A stretch of 64,000 bases of DNA, from NCBI GenBank assembly GCA_021325675.1, contig JAJTCM010000004.1, positions 220,043 to 284,042 of the forward strand. Direction: 5' to 3'. Source of the stretch: Crocinitomicaceae bacterium (GTDB taxonomy: Bacteria > Bacteroidota > Bacteroidia > Flavobacteriales_D > Crocinitomicaceae). The notes under the pieces are model-generated. The model worked only from the letters and a program-made list of their open reading frames with translations, was not told where the DNA came from and searched no databases. Within the stretch, counting starts at the first letter, position 1. Each line of letters starts with the position of its first letter. The translations under genes and the position numbers were made by a program. Positions 16,962 to 25,678 of the stretch are shown here, one piece after another.

Positions 16962-17993
16962 CTATTTTTTCTTTTTCTTCTTTTTGTCCTCCGTTGGAAG
17001 GGCGTCATCCTCCGTTTTTTTGGTAGTTTTAGCCCCAAATGTAGTGAGCTCGTTTCCAAATTCATCGTATGTGTGCTCTTCGATCAGCTCCCCTTTTTTG
17101 TAGACAGCGATCCGTTTCGGTTTCTGGTTCGGAAAATATTCTTCCCAGGAACCGTCCTTGATCCCTTTTTTGTAGGTTTCAAGTGTTTGGATGTGCCCCT
17201 GGTAGTAGAAGGTCTTGAATTCCCCGTTTTTCACGTCCATCAGCCAGAATTCGGTTTTCAAAAGCTTTCCGTCGCTGTAGAAATAAGTGCACTCGCCATT
17301 TTTCTTGCCTTCTTTGTAGTTCAGCTTTTCGAGCACCTTTCCTTCCTGGTTGTAATAAATGAACTCGCCGTCCATCAAGCCTTTTTTGTAGTTAATTTCT
17401 TCCTTGATTTTGGAGCCCGGGTAGTATTTGTATTTTTTGCCGTCCAGCAGGCCGTGGTCGTAATTTTCCCATAGAGTGGTGTCGCCTTTGATGTTGAAGA
17501 AAATCTGCTTCCCGTGTTTTTCGCCAGCAAAAAAGTTCATTTCCCAGGCCTGGATGCTCACAATGGTGTCGTGGTAATATGTCCACTGGCCGTTTTCTTC
17601 GCCCTGGATATGTGTGCGGACCACCATCGGGCAGCCGGTTTCATAATAAGTGGTGTCTGTTCCGTTTTCTTTCCCGTTAACAAAAGCTACGCGGCGCTCA
17701 AGGATCCCGTTCGGATGGCAGGTTTCACATTGCCCGGTGAAAGGTTTATTGGCATCCTGCAGAAATTCGGTGCCTTCCGCCTTCCGGAAAACCGTATTGC
17801 TTCCTTCATCCAGCTCCAGCCCCTGGTTACAATCGATTACACCCTGGATTTTTCCGCATTCCCAATCGGTAAAGCGCTGTCCTTTGCGGGCAGTCAGCTT
17901 ACCGTTACATTTTTTCATGCCGCTTTGCGGGGCCGTTATTTGCCCGAATGCGCAGGCTGCAGGAATAAGAAAAATTAAAACCAGGTATCTCAT
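16962..17993 (-). CDS. Secreted MORN-repeat / YwqK-like protein with lysine-rich tail
   Basis: Product of 343 residues. A signal peptide covers roughly residues 1-18 (MRYLVLIFLIPAACAFGQ). Residues ~95-310 hold at least eight MORN-variant units such as YKKGLMDGEFIYYNQEGKV and YKEGKKNGECTYFYSDG. Cysteines at CNGK, ECGK, DCNQ and CETCHPNG suggest disulphides or a metal site in the first third, not present in the paralog at 3534. The protein ends in a run of lysines (from KKTEDDALPTEDKK on). Function unknown; often tagged as an antitoxin by repeat similarity only. Confidence 0.72.
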   Translation of the reverse strand: MRYLVLIFLIPAACAFGQITAPQSGMKKCNGKLTARKGQRFTDWECGKIQGVIDCNQGLELDEGSNTVFRKAEGTEFLQDANKPFTGQCETCHPNGILERRVAFVNGKENGTDTTYYETGCPMVVRTHIQGEENGQWTYYHDTIVSIQAWEMNFFAGEKHGKQIFFNIKGDTTLWENYDHGLLDGKKYKYYPGSKIKEEINYKKGLMDGEFIYYNQEGKVLEKLNYKEGKKNGECTYFYSDGKLLKTEFWLMDVKNGEFKTFYYQGHIQTLETYKKGIKDGSWEEYFPNQKPKRIAVYKKGELIEEHTYDEFGNELTTFGAKTTKKTEDDALPTEDKKKKKKK

Positions 17994-18009
17994 AATGGAA
18001 GAATTTAAA

Positions 18010-18017
18010 CAAAAATA
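18010..18017 (-). promoter_or_regulatory. candidate -7 element of MORN gene
   Basis: TATTTTTG on the minus strand, 16 bases before the ATG. No clear upstream TTTG box. Confidence 0.4.
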
Positions 18018-18038
18018 ACAATAATCGTGCTACGTTTG

Positions 18039-18116
18039 AATTAAGAATGAAAAATTAGAGTGAAGAATTGGGGTTTGTTGAATCACCATTTCCCAATTTC
18101 TTTTCCATTCTTAATT
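18039..18116. repeat. foldback repeat after the thioesterase gene
   Basis: AATTAAGAATG (18039-18049) pairs perfectly with CATTCTTAATT (18106-18116), and an inner AATTGGG / CCCAATT pair (18066-18072 with 18092-18098) strengthens the fold. It overlaps the thioesterase stop codon and shares the AGAATG core with the element at 9115-9205. Confidence 0.5.
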
Positions 18117-18503
18117 TTCCATTTTTTCCAACGCCGCCCTGAAATCCGGGTGAAGCTCCTGCGTGCGGTTTTCTTTAAAATTGAAGGAGACCAATACGGA
18201 ACGGCCTTTCGTTTTAAGCTCGCCGTTCACGTGGAGTGCATAGCCTAATGTAAAGCTTTTCTGTCCGAGGTGTTCCACTGAAACCGTAACTTTCGCTTTG
18301 TCTTCCAGGAAAACCGGGGCAATGTATTCAATTTCGTTGGTTTTGAGAATGATCCCGTTCGCATACCAATCCCATTTGCCGAGCATGGAAACAAGGCATT
18401 GCATCCGGGCCGACTCAAAATAATTCAGGTAAATGGCGTTGTTCACGTGTCCCATCAGGTCGATGTCGGAAAAACGGATCTGGATATCTATGCTGCTGGT
18501 CAT
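18111..18503 (-). CDS. Acyl-CoA thioesterase, hotdog fold (4HBT/YbgC-like)
   Basis: Product of 130 residues, normal for a single hotdog domain. The catalytic signature is FSDIDLMGHVNNAIYLNYFE with Asp15 as the likely nucleophile/base and the GHVNN helix start, as in 4-hydroxybenzoyl-CoA thioesterase and YbgC. It hydrolyses acyl-CoA thioesters; the acyl group is not predictable. Its start overlaps the end of the dehydratase gene by 4 bases (ATGA), so it is translated from the same mRNA although a shared pathway is not obvious. Confidence 0.87.
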   Translation of the reverse strand: MTSSIDIQIRFSDIDLMGHVNNAIYLNYFESARMQCLVSMLGKWDWYANGIILKTNEIEYIAPVFLEDKAKVTVSVEHLGQKSFTLGYALHVNGELKTKGRSVLVSFNFKENRTQELHPDFRAALEKMEN

Positions 18504-20377
18504 TCGTCTAGTTTTGAAAATTCGGAATTGTTGCTGATGAATTCGGGTACGATTTCTTTCATTTTACCAACAAGCTGGTAGTTATCCTGAGTGCCGAACA
18601 AAGCAATCAATTCTTTGATCTTCTCAGCTACTTCCGTATTTGTGGTGCGTTCTTTCGCCACAAGGATCTGGGGATGGTGGGTTGCGATCGTGTTTTCTTC
18701 CTTGGCAAGCAATTCTTCATAAAGCTTCTCGCCGGGGCGGAGGCCTGTAAATTTGATTTCAATATCTTTCCCAAGCTCCAGTCCGCTGAGGCGGATCATT
18801 TTTTTCGCCAGGTCTACAATTTTCACCGATTCACCCATGTCAAAGACAAAAATCTCACCGCCTTCGCCCATATTTCCTGCTTCGAGCACGAGCTGGCAGG
18901 CTTCGGGGATGGTCATGAAAAAACGGGTGATCCGCTCATCGGTAACGGTAATCGGGCCGCCCTGCTCGATCTGCTTTTTGAAAAGCGGGATCACGGAGCC
19001 GTTGGAGCCGAGCACATTGCCAAAACGTGTGGTTATAAAACGGGTTTGAGTGTCGTTTTTCAGCTGTGCATAAATTTCAGCGATACGCTTGGATGCCCCC
19101 ATCACGTTGGTTGGGTTCACCGCTTTATCGGTGGAAATCATGACGAACTTTTTTACTTTGTGTTCATGGGCGAGGTCGGCCAGGTTGAGTGTGCCCTTGA
19201 TGTTGGTGTTGACAGCTTCGGAAGGATTGTCTTCCATCAGCGGAACGTGCTTGTAGGCCGCCGCGTGGAACACATACTGTGGTTTATAAACTTCAAACAG
19301 GCGCTGCATCCGTTCTTTAGCGCGGATATCGCCTATCACGATTTCAAAATCCAGGCCGGGAAAATTGGTTTTCAGCTCGTATTCCAGGTCGTACATCGGG
19401 GATTCCGCCTGGTCAAGCAAAATAAGCTTTCCGGGCCCGAAGCCAGCGATTTCACGCACCAAACCTGATCCGATCGAACCTGCGGCGCCGGTCACAAGGA
19501 TAACCTGGTTTTGCAGCTCAGCGCGGATTTTATCTTTGCTCAGGCGGATCGGGTCGCGGCCCAGCAAGTCCTCGATCCGGATTTTGCTGATCTGCCTGGA
19601 AGAAAATTCGCCGTTGATCCAGCTTTTCGGGCTTGGGACCTGCAGCACTTCCACGTTATTGTCGAGACAAATATCCAGTACCTGCTGCAATTTAGCCTTG
19701 TTGGGCTTTTGAATGGCAACAATCAGCTTGCTGATATTATTTTCGCGGATCAGCTGCAGCAGTTTTTCCGTGTGATAAATCGTCACTCCTTCCAAACGGT
19801 TGTTTTTCAGTTTCGGGTTGTCGTCCACAAAAGCGATGATATCATACGTGATCCGGGCGTCTTTTTCAATTGTTCTTTTGGCGATCTGTCCCGAAATCCC
19901 TGCCCCGTAAATAAGAATATTTTCCGCAGAGCTGCTTTTGTCCCGCGAAGATTCGGTGTAAACAAATTTGATTGCAAAACGGCAGCTGAGCAGTACGAAA
20001 AAAGAGATCAGGAACTCCATCACCAAAACGGAGCTCGGGAAAAGATAGTATTTATCAAAAAAATAATAACGCCCCATTCCCAATCCGAGGAAGAGAACGG
20101 AAGAAAGCAGGCAGGCAGTGAAAATCCGGCGGATATCCTCTGTGGAGGTATGACGGATCAGTCCTTTGTGGATTTTCAGGAAATAAAACACCAGGAATTT
20201 CACCCCGATATAAACGAGAATGGATTTGGACAAAATATCCCATTCGGTTTTAATCAGGCTCCGGTCGGCTTTCAGGTCGAAACGGATCAGGTAGGCGAGG
20301 GCCAGGGAGAAGATATTCAGCCCGGAATCAGCTACAAGGATCAGCCAGCGTGGAACAGCATTTTGGGGTTTCAACAT
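18500..20377 (-). CDS. Membrane-bound UDP-sugar 4,6-dehydratase, FlaA1/WbpM/CapD type, full length
   Basis: Product of 625 residues, the full-length WbpM/PglF plan. Four TM segments lie in the first ~130 residues, a first Rossmann domain follows (IYGAGISGQIAKR near 148-160), then the catalytic SDR domain with VTGAAGSIGSG near 289-299 and KHVPLMEDNPSEAV. The SDR active-site Tyr is replaced by Met in NVMGASKR, as is usual for FlaA1/PglF enzymes. These make UDP-4-keto-6-deoxy-GlcNAc (or the AltNAc epimer) for amino-sugar synthesis at the inner membrane. It is a second, longer relative of the soluble dehydratase at 41618 in the main locus. Confidence 0.9.
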   Translation of the reverse strand: MLKPQNAVPRWLILVADSGLNIFSLALAYLIRFDLKADRSLIKTEWDILSKSILVYIGVKFLVFYFLKIHKGLIRHTSTEDIRRIFTACLLSSVLFLGLGMGRYYFFDKYYLFPSSVLVMEFLISFFVLLSCRFAIKFVYTESSRDKSSSAENILIYGAGISGQIAKRTIEKDARITYDIIAFVDDNPKLKNNRLEGVTIYHTEKLLQLIRENNISKLIVAIQKPNKAKLQQVLDICLDNNVEVLQVPSPKSWINGEFSSRQISKIRIEDLLGRDPIRLSKDKIRAELQNQVILVTGAAGSIGSGLVREIAGFGPGKLILLDQAESPMYDLEYELKTNFPGLDFEIVIGDIRAKERMQRLFEVYKPQYVFHAAAYKHVPLMEDNPSEAVNTNIKGTLNLADLAHEHKVKKFVMISTDKAVNPTNVMGASKRIAEIYAQLKNDTQTRFITTRFGNVLGSNGSVIPLFKKQIEQGGPITVTDERITRFFMTIPEACQLVLEAGNMGEGGEIFVFDMGESVKIVDLAKKMIRLSGLELGKDIEIKFTGLRPGEKLYEELLAKEENTIATHHPQILVAKERTTNTEVAEKIKELIALFGTQDNYQLVGKMKEIVPEFISNNSEFSKLDE

Positions 20378-20405
20378 TGAGCAAAGATAATAAATCTACC
20401 CGAAA

Positions 20406-21278
20406 TCAGAAACGCTTCCGGATTTTTCGGAGCAAGGCGAACCACCAGGGCGCGTGGTTCCAGGAGCAGGCGTAATAGCTGTGATCTTTACCGCCCATGG
20501 CCAGGAAAAAGCGGCGTACGGAAGGAATGTTTGAGCCGCCGAAATCGAAGCTTTTTTTCTCCGCAAGCGCCTGCTGGATCGCGTGATCCATACAAAGGTA
20601 CATACCACCGTTGTCGCGGGCTTCCGTTTCGCAGGCCCCGGTGATGTAATAAATCCTGTTTTCTGTGGCGTAAAAAAGCAAGCCGCCTGCCAATTGCTGC
20701 TGTTCATCAAAAATCCCTAACGAAAGCAGGCTTCCGCGCTGGTTGAGCCGGTTCACGAAATCAGTCAGGCGTGCATAGTTTTCAGTCCCGAAATCCTTAA
20801 CTTTGGGTGAAAGCTCGCGGTAAACGATTGGAAGAATTTGTTCAGGGCTTGCCGGTGAAACCTGGTAATTCAGCTTGCGCGCTTTGCTGAGCATCCGGCG
20901 GCATAACGTATTGTAGCTGCTGTTTTCGTCCATACACTGGAAAAGAATTTCTGTGCTTCGCAGGCTTTTTGCCGGTGCCTGGAGCCTGAGCTCGGCCACT
21001 TCAAAATCACCTTGGAGCTTGTGCACAGCCTGTTCTTTTTCGTCCTCCGAAAGCCCGATAAATTCGATGTATCTTCCCAGAAAAGGCGGGTAAATGATCC
21101 GGATGCCGAGCGCCTGGTTGTAGCAGACAGCAAAGCCTTTCGTATAGTTTTCATCGGTGTATACGCCCCAGTTTTTGGCAACTGCATCCAGGTAAAAAGA
21201 AAAGGAATAATAATCGCCGGAACGGATCAATGCATCCCATTTATTTTTATTAAGTTCGTGGCTCGGTAAAAAGCGCAT
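20406..21278 (-). CDS. FemAB/GNAT-like acyltransferase
   Basis: Product of 290 residues with the FemAB-type double GNAT layout: N-terminal half with SGDYYSFSFYLDAVAKNWGV (near 20-39) and PPFLGRYIEFIGL, C-terminal half with GGLLFYATENRIYYITGA and the terminal DFGGSNIPSVRRFFLAMGG (near 246-264). That last element is the usual signature of Bacteroidota FemAB/BioF2-type acyltransferases that add amino-acyl or acyl groups to glycans or peptidoglycan. It sits 29 bases upstream of the dehydratase gene on the same strand and next to the polysaccharide locus, which suggests a role in sugar decoration, by inference only. Confidence 0.7.
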   Translation of the reverse strand: MRFLPSHELNKNKWDALIRSGDYYSFSFYLDAVAKNWGVYTDENYTKGFAVCYNQALGIRIIYPPFLGRYIEFIGLSEDEKEQAVHKLQGDFEVAELRLQAPAKSLRSTEILFQCMDENSSYNTLCRRMLSKARKLNYQVSPASPEQILPIVYRELSPKVKDFGTENYARLTDFVNRLNQRGSLLSLGIFDEQQQLAGGLLFYATENRIYYITGACETEARDNGGMYLCMDHAIQQALAEKKSFDFGGSNIPSVRRFFLAMGGKDHSYYACSWNHAPWWFALLRKIRKRF

Positions 21279-21324
21279 CCTTCGTTTTTCTGCGAAGGTA
21301 GTTTAATTTTTGAATCCGGGAAAT

Positions 21325-21768
21325 ATGAAAGAAATAGAACGCAAATTTTTAGTAAAGCAAGCCGAATGGGAACAGCTCGAAAAACCAGCCCCTATCCATA
21401 TAAAACAAGGCTATATCTCCAAATCTGAAAAAGGTGTGGTCAGGGTCAGGATTAAAGGCGAAAAAGCTTTTTTAACGATCAAGTCGGCCAACACGGGGAT
21501 TGAGCGCGCCGAACTGGAATATGAGATCCCTGTTCCCGAAGCCGAATTGCTCTTTAACATCTTTTGTGAACGTTTCGTTGAAAAGCAGCGTTATGAAATT
21601 CAATTCCGGGGCAAAACCTGGGAGGTGGATGAATTCATAAGCCCAAAACAGGGATTTGTCCTGGCTGAGATTGAATTAATCGACAAAGATGAAATTTTTG
21701 ACCGGCCTCACTGGATTGATAATGAGGTGAGTAATGACCCGATTTATTTTAATTCGAATATGGCTTAG
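21325..21768 (+). CDS. CYTH domain protein (class IV adenylate cyclase / triphosphatase fold)
   Basis: Product of 147 residues beginning MKEIERKFLV; the ExExK metal-binding signature is Glu3, Glu5, Lys7. Alternating basic strands of the triphosphate tunnel are visible (VRVRIKGEKAFLTIKS, EIEL near the C-terminus). Bacterial members of this size hydrolyse inorganic tripolyphosphate or act as adenylate cyclases; which applies is unknown. The ATG at 21325 is preferred over a TTG at 21310 because ExExK is always at the very N-terminus. It probably stands alone before the polysaccharide operon. Confidence 0.85.
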   Translation: MKEIERKFLVKQAEWEQLEKPAPIHIKQGYISKSEKGVVRVRIKGEKAFLTIKSANTGIERAELEYEIPVPEAELLFNIFCERFVEKQRYEIQFRGKTWEVDEFISPKQGFVLAEIELIDKDEIFDRPHWIDNEVSNDPIYFNSNMA

Positions 21769-21820
21769 GGGCAAAACGGATTTTTTTTGTCTATAGGAAA
21801 GCGCCTTTTGACAGCATAAT

Positions 21821-21851
21821 TTTGAGATGAGGAATAATTAAAGTACTTTTG
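21821..21851 (+). promoter_or_regulatory. promoter of the polysaccharide export operon
   Basis: TTTG (21821-21824), 19-base spacer, TACTTTTG (21844-21851). Leader of about 15 bases to the ATG at 21873. This near-perfect box overlaps a TTG at 21849 that could otherwise be read as the start, so that start is excluded. Confidence 0.8.
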
Positions 21852-21872
21852 GGCGCAGATTTTATTATAAAA

Positions 21873-24227
21873 ATGAAAATAAAAGCTAAAAATTTAACAA
21901 AAGGTTTTTTTGCCGGCCTTTTGGTGTTATTTATCTTAAGCGGCAGTGTTTTTTCCCAATCACTTACACCTACTTACATCCGGAATGTTAAAGTGAGCCA
22001 GTTGTCTGATTCTGAAATCCGTGTGATTAAGAAAGAAATGGACAAAAACAACATGTCTATGGCCACACTTGAAAACCTGGCCATTACCAACGGCATGAGC
22101 CCTTCGGACTTTGTGACGCTGAAAACACGTATTGAAGCGCTTGCACCGGAGGTAAACGAAAGCAATGTAGAGCAAGGAACAATAGTTGCGGAGAGGGTCA
22201 TTGAATTTGATGACAATGCCATTAAAGGCTCGCAGCTTTTTGGCTCAGAGATATTCACGAATGCTTCCCTGAGCTTTGAGCCGAATTCCAGCATGGCCAC
22301 CCCTTCCAATTATATCCTTGGCGCCGGCGACGAGCTCCAGATTGTTATTTACGGGATCCAGGAATATGCCGGAAGCGCCACTGTTACAAAAGAAGGGAAA
22401 ATCAATATCCCGATCGTAGGCCAGGTGTTTGTCAATGGCCTTACTTTTGAAGCAGCCCGGACACAGATCAAAAAAGCGGCCACGCGGATTTACGGGTCAC
22501 TGGCTTCCGGGCAGTCCCAGATTTCTATTACGCTCAGCAAAATCCGTACGATCAGGGTAACAATTATCGGTGCGAAAAAGTCGGGCAATTATTCCGTTTC
22601 TTCCCTTTCTACCGTATTTAATGCCTTGCACATTGCTGGCGGACCCGATATTAACGGATCATACCGGAACATTGAATTGATCCGGAACAATAAGGTAATC
22701 CGTACAATCGACATATATAAATTTCTGACCAAAGGCGATCAGTCGGATAATCTCAATCTCCTGGAAAATGACGTAATCCGGATCCCGGTCTACGAAAGCC
22801 GCGTAAAAATCGAAGGAAATGTGAAACGACCGGGCATTTTCGAAATGCTCCCGACAGAAAATTTCAATGACCTGCTGAATTACTGCGGCGGATTTGATGA
22901 AGCGGCGTACCGGAAAATCATTAAGCTCGTTCAGAATTCTGATAATGGCCTGAAGATAATCGACATGACGGAAGACGAATACCAGAACTATACCCCGAAA
23001 GGCGGCGATGTGTTCAAGGTTTCACAGATGCTCAGCAATTACGACAGCAAGGTTTCCATCAAAGGATCGGTTTACCGCCCGGATGATTATGAGTTTGAAG
23101 ACAGCTTAACCATCAGGAGGCTTATTGCCAAGGCAGGAGGACTGACCCCGGATGCTTTTCTCAACCGTGCGCTCCTCATCAGGCAAAAAGACGATCTCAC
23201 AAAAGAGGTGCTTGACGTAGATATCTCAGCTCTTTACCGGGGCGACAAAACAATATATCTCCGGAAAAATGACGAATTGTATATTTCATCGATTTTCGAC
23301 CTGAAAAACCAGCATAAAGTACATATTTCCGGCCAGGTGAAAAACTCCGGGGAATATCCTTACATTGAGAACTTAAAGCTTTACGATCTGATATTTTTAG
23401 CTGGCGGCCTGCAGGATAATGCATCACGTATAGTTGAAGTAGCTTCTATTATTGTCAAAGACGAAAAGGCCGGCGATAACACGAAGGTTTCCAATGTGCG
23501 TGTTATTGAAATTGATACTCTTTTGCTTGATCAAACTAAAAACATTGCGCTTTATCCGTATGATATGGTGCAAATCCGTAAAAAACCGGTGTTTGAGCGC
23601 CAGCAATTCGTCCAGGTTTCCGGTGAAGTGGAATACCCGGGCAATTACGTTATTGCAGATAAAAAAGAACGGATCCTGGATATCATCAACCGCAGCGGTA
23701 GCCTTACTTATGATGCGGACAAAAACTCGATCAAAGTTGTCCGGAAAGTAAATAGGATCATGGGTGATTCCCTGGTGGAACACCTGGTGACTATCCCGAT
23801 TAATTACGATAAGCTTACTAAAAACCCAAGCAGCCGGAAAAACCTGACACTTCAGCAGGGTGACCAGATTGTAGTGGGCAAAAAAGTGGAAACCGTTAAA
23901 ATCCTGGGTAACGTTCAGCTCAATTCTGAAATCCCCTTTTCCGGCAGAAGAATGAAACGTTATATTGGTGATGTGGGCGGTTTTACCGACAAGGCAGACA
24001 AGAAGCGGATTTACGTGATTTACCCGAATGGTGTAGCAGGCCGTACAACAAGCTTCCTGGGAATTAAAGATTACCCGCGGGTTAGGCCCGGATCGGAAAT
24101 TATCGTACCGACACTGGAAGAAGTTGAAAAGGAAAAGCTCTCATTGATTGAGCTGGCAAGTATTGCCGGTATCATTGGTAGCCTTTCAGGTATGACAGTC
24201 GCTATCATCAACCTGTTAAGCAAATAA
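21873..24227 (+). CDS. Polysaccharide export protein, Wza-like with several SLBB domains
   Basis: Product of 784 residues. A signal peptide ends near VFSQS (about residue 29). The Poly_export (Wza) entry domain starts around SNYILGAGDELQIVIYG (144-160) and is followed by about six SLBB repeats (each opening with a strand such as VRVTIIGAKKSGNYSVS, VKIEGNVKRPGIFEM, VHISGQVKNSGEYPYI). A C-terminal hydrophobic helix (IAGIIGSLSGMTVAIINLL) is the outer-membrane-spanning piece expected for this large Bacteroidota form. No lipobox cysteine is seen. It forms the outer-membrane exit channel for the polymer made by the genes that follow; the next gene starts at the base after its stop. Confidence 0.9.
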   Translation: MKIKAKNLTKGFFAGLLVLFILSGSVFSQSLTPTYIRNVKVSQLSDSEIRVIKKEMDKNNMSMATLENLAITNGMSPSDFVTLKTRIEALAPEVNESNVEQGTIVAERVIEFDDNAIKGSQLFGSEIFTNASLSFEPNSSMATPSNYILGAGDELQIVIYGIQEYAGSATVTKEGKINIPIVGQVFVNGLTFEAARTQIKKAATRIYGSLASGQSQISITLSKIRTIRVTIIGAKKSGNYSVSSLSTVFNALHIAGGPDINGSYRNIELIRNNKVIRTIDIYKFLTKGDQSDNLNLLENDVIRIPVYESRVKIEGNVKRPGIFEMLPTENFNDLLNYCGGFDEAAYRKIIKLVQNSDNGLKIIDMTEDEYQNYTPKGGDVFKVSQMLSNYDSKVSIKGSVYRPDDYEFEDSLTIRRLIAKAGGLTPDAFLNRALLIRQKDDLTKEVLDVDISALYRGDKTIYLRKNDELYISSIFDLKNQHKVHISGQVKNSGEYPYIENLKLYDLIFLAGGLQDNASRIVEVASIIVKDEKAGDNTKVSNVRVIEIDTLLLDQTKNIALYPYDMVQIRKKPVFERQQFVQVSGEVEYPGNYVIADKKERILDIINRSGSLTYDADKNSIKVVRKVNRIMGDSLVEHLVTIPINYDKLTKNPSSRKNLTLQQGDQIVVGKKVETVKILGNVQLNSEIPFSGRRMKRYIGDVGGFTDKADKKRIYVIYPNGVAGRTTSFLGIKDYPRVRPGSEIIVPTLEEVEKEKLSLIELASIAGIIGSLSGMTVAIINLLSK

Positions 24228-25106
24228 ATGAAAGGAATAGTATTGGCGGGAGGCTCCGGCACGCGTTTATACCCGATCACGAAGGGTGTTTCCAAGCAGC
24301 TTTTGCCGATTTATGACAAGCCGATGATTTATTATCCGCTTTCGGTATTGATGCTGAGCGGGATCCGTGAAATCCTCATTATTTCCACACCATCCGATTT
24401 GCCGAACTTTAAGAATTTATTCGGTGACGGCAGCGATCTCGGCTTAGAAATTTCTTATAAGGAACAACCTAGCCCCGACGGACTGGCGCAGGCTTTTATC
24501 CTGGGCGAAGAATTTATCGGCGATGATGACGTTTGTCTCGTTTTGGGCGATAATATTTTCTACGGTCACGGTTTGCCCGAAATGCTGAACCAGGCCCGCA
24601 GGAATGTGGAGCAGGAACGCAAGTCAACCGTTTTCGGCTATTACGTTTCCGATCCGGAGCGTTATGGTGTAGCAGAATTTGACAAAAGCGGGAACGTGAT
24701 TTCCATTGAAGAAAAGCCGAAAACCCCGAAATCAAATTTTGCCGTTGTCGGTTTGTATTTCTACACCAATGATGTGATTGAAATTGCAAAATCCATTGAG
24801 CCGTCCGACCGCGGTGAGCTTGAAATAACGACGGTTAACGAAATTTACCTCAAGCGTGGCGGTCTCAAGGTAGAGCTGATGGGCCGCGGCTTTGCCTGGC
24901 TCGATACCGGGACGCATGAATCCCTGCTGGCAGCCGGTACGTTTATTCAAACGATTGAACAGCGCCAGGGCTTGAAAATAGCCTGCCTGGAGGAAATTGC
25001 CTACGATATGGGCTACATCAGCGCCGACAAGCTGCGTGAGCTGGTTGCACCCCTGTCAAAATCCGGCTACGGAAATTATTTACTTAAACTGCTCGAAAAA
25101 AAGTGA
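24228..25106 (+). CDS. rmlA: Glucose-1-phosphate thymidylyltransferase
   Basis: Product of 292 residues, standard length. It makes dTDP-glucose from glucose-1-phosphate and dTTP. The nucleotide loop [13 protein letters not shown] (8-20) and the sugar-phosphate lysine context [17 protein letters not shown] are intact, as are VLGDNIFYG (near 105) and the [12 protein letters not shown] motifs. First of three rml genes in the order A-C-B. Start codon touches the stop of the export gene. Confidence 0.96.
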   Translation: MKGIVLAGGSGTRLYPITKGVSKQLLPIYDKPMIYYPLSVLMLSGIREILIISTPSDLPNFKNLFGDGSDLGLEISYKEQPSPDGLAQAFILGEEFIGDDDVCLVLGDNIFYGHGLPEMLNQARRNVEQERKSTVFGYYVSDPERYGVAEFDKSGNVISIEEKPKTPKSNFAVVGLYFYTNDVIEIAKSIEPSDRGELEITTVNEIYLKRGGLKVELMGRGFAWLDTGTHESLLAAGTFIQTIEQRQGLKIACLEEIAYDMGYISADKLRELVAPLSKSGYGNYLLKLLEKK

Positions 25107-25651
25107 ATGCTTTAAAAACGGAAATAGAAGGCGTGTATGTCATCGAACCACAGGTTTTTGGCGATGCCCGCGGCTATTTTTTTGAATCTTACAATAAAGA
25201 AGAATTTACGGAAAAAGTGGGCCCGCTGTCCTTTATCCAGGATAACGAATCGCTTTCGTCTTATGGTGTACTGCGCGGGCTTCATTTTCAGAAACCGCCT
25301 TTTGACCAGGCCAAGCTGGTGCGCGTCATCAAAGGTGAAATACTGGATGTGGCGCTGGATATCCGCAAAGGTTCACCGACTTATGGAAAACATGTGGCGC
25401 GTGTGCTGAGCGGCGAAAATAAGCTGCAATTGTTTGTTCCTTCCGGTTTTGCCCATGGTTTTGCTGTTCTCAGCGAAGAAGCGGTTGTTGCTTACAAAGT
25501 TGATAAAGCTTACAGGCCCGACGCAGAATCGGGTGTGATGTGGAACGACCCGGCTTTGGGCATAGACTGGATGATTGATGCAGAAAAAGTGAAACTCTCG
25601 GCGAAAGACGGAATTTTGCCCCTTCTGAAAGATTTGGAATCCCCTTTTTAA
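25103..25651 (+). CDS. rmlC: dTDP-4-dehydrorhamnose 3,5-epimerase
   Basis: Product of 182 residues, standard cupin-fold length, from a GTG start overlapping the rmlA stop (GTGA). Catalytic surroundings [19 protein letters not shown] (His near 60, Lys near 70), [15 protein letters not shown] strand ([12 protein letters not shown]) and [17 protein letters not shown] are intact. It epimerises C3 and C5 of dTDP-4-keto-6-deoxyglucose. The reductase RmlD that should complete dTDP-L-rhamnose is not in the window. Confidence 0.95.
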   Translation: MNALKTEIEGVYVIEPQVFGDARGYFFESYNKEEFTEKVGPLSFIQDNESLSSYGVLRGLHFQKPPFDQAKLVRVIKGEILDVALDIRKGSPTYGKHVARVLSGENKLQLFVPSGFAHGFAVLSEEAVVAYKVDKAYRPDAESGVMWNDPALGIDWMIDAEKVKLSAKDGILPLLKDLESPF

Positions 25652-25678
25652 GCAAACTGCTGCTAAAAACTATAAAGC

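Noticed and set aside
19511..20380. 289-residue frame on the plus strand
   Set aside because: Complete antisense shadow of the WbpM-type dehydratase gene; no motif.
20396..20710. Separate 104-residue gene on the minus strand
   Set aside because: It is a second frame within the FemAB-like gene on the same strand, without conserved content.
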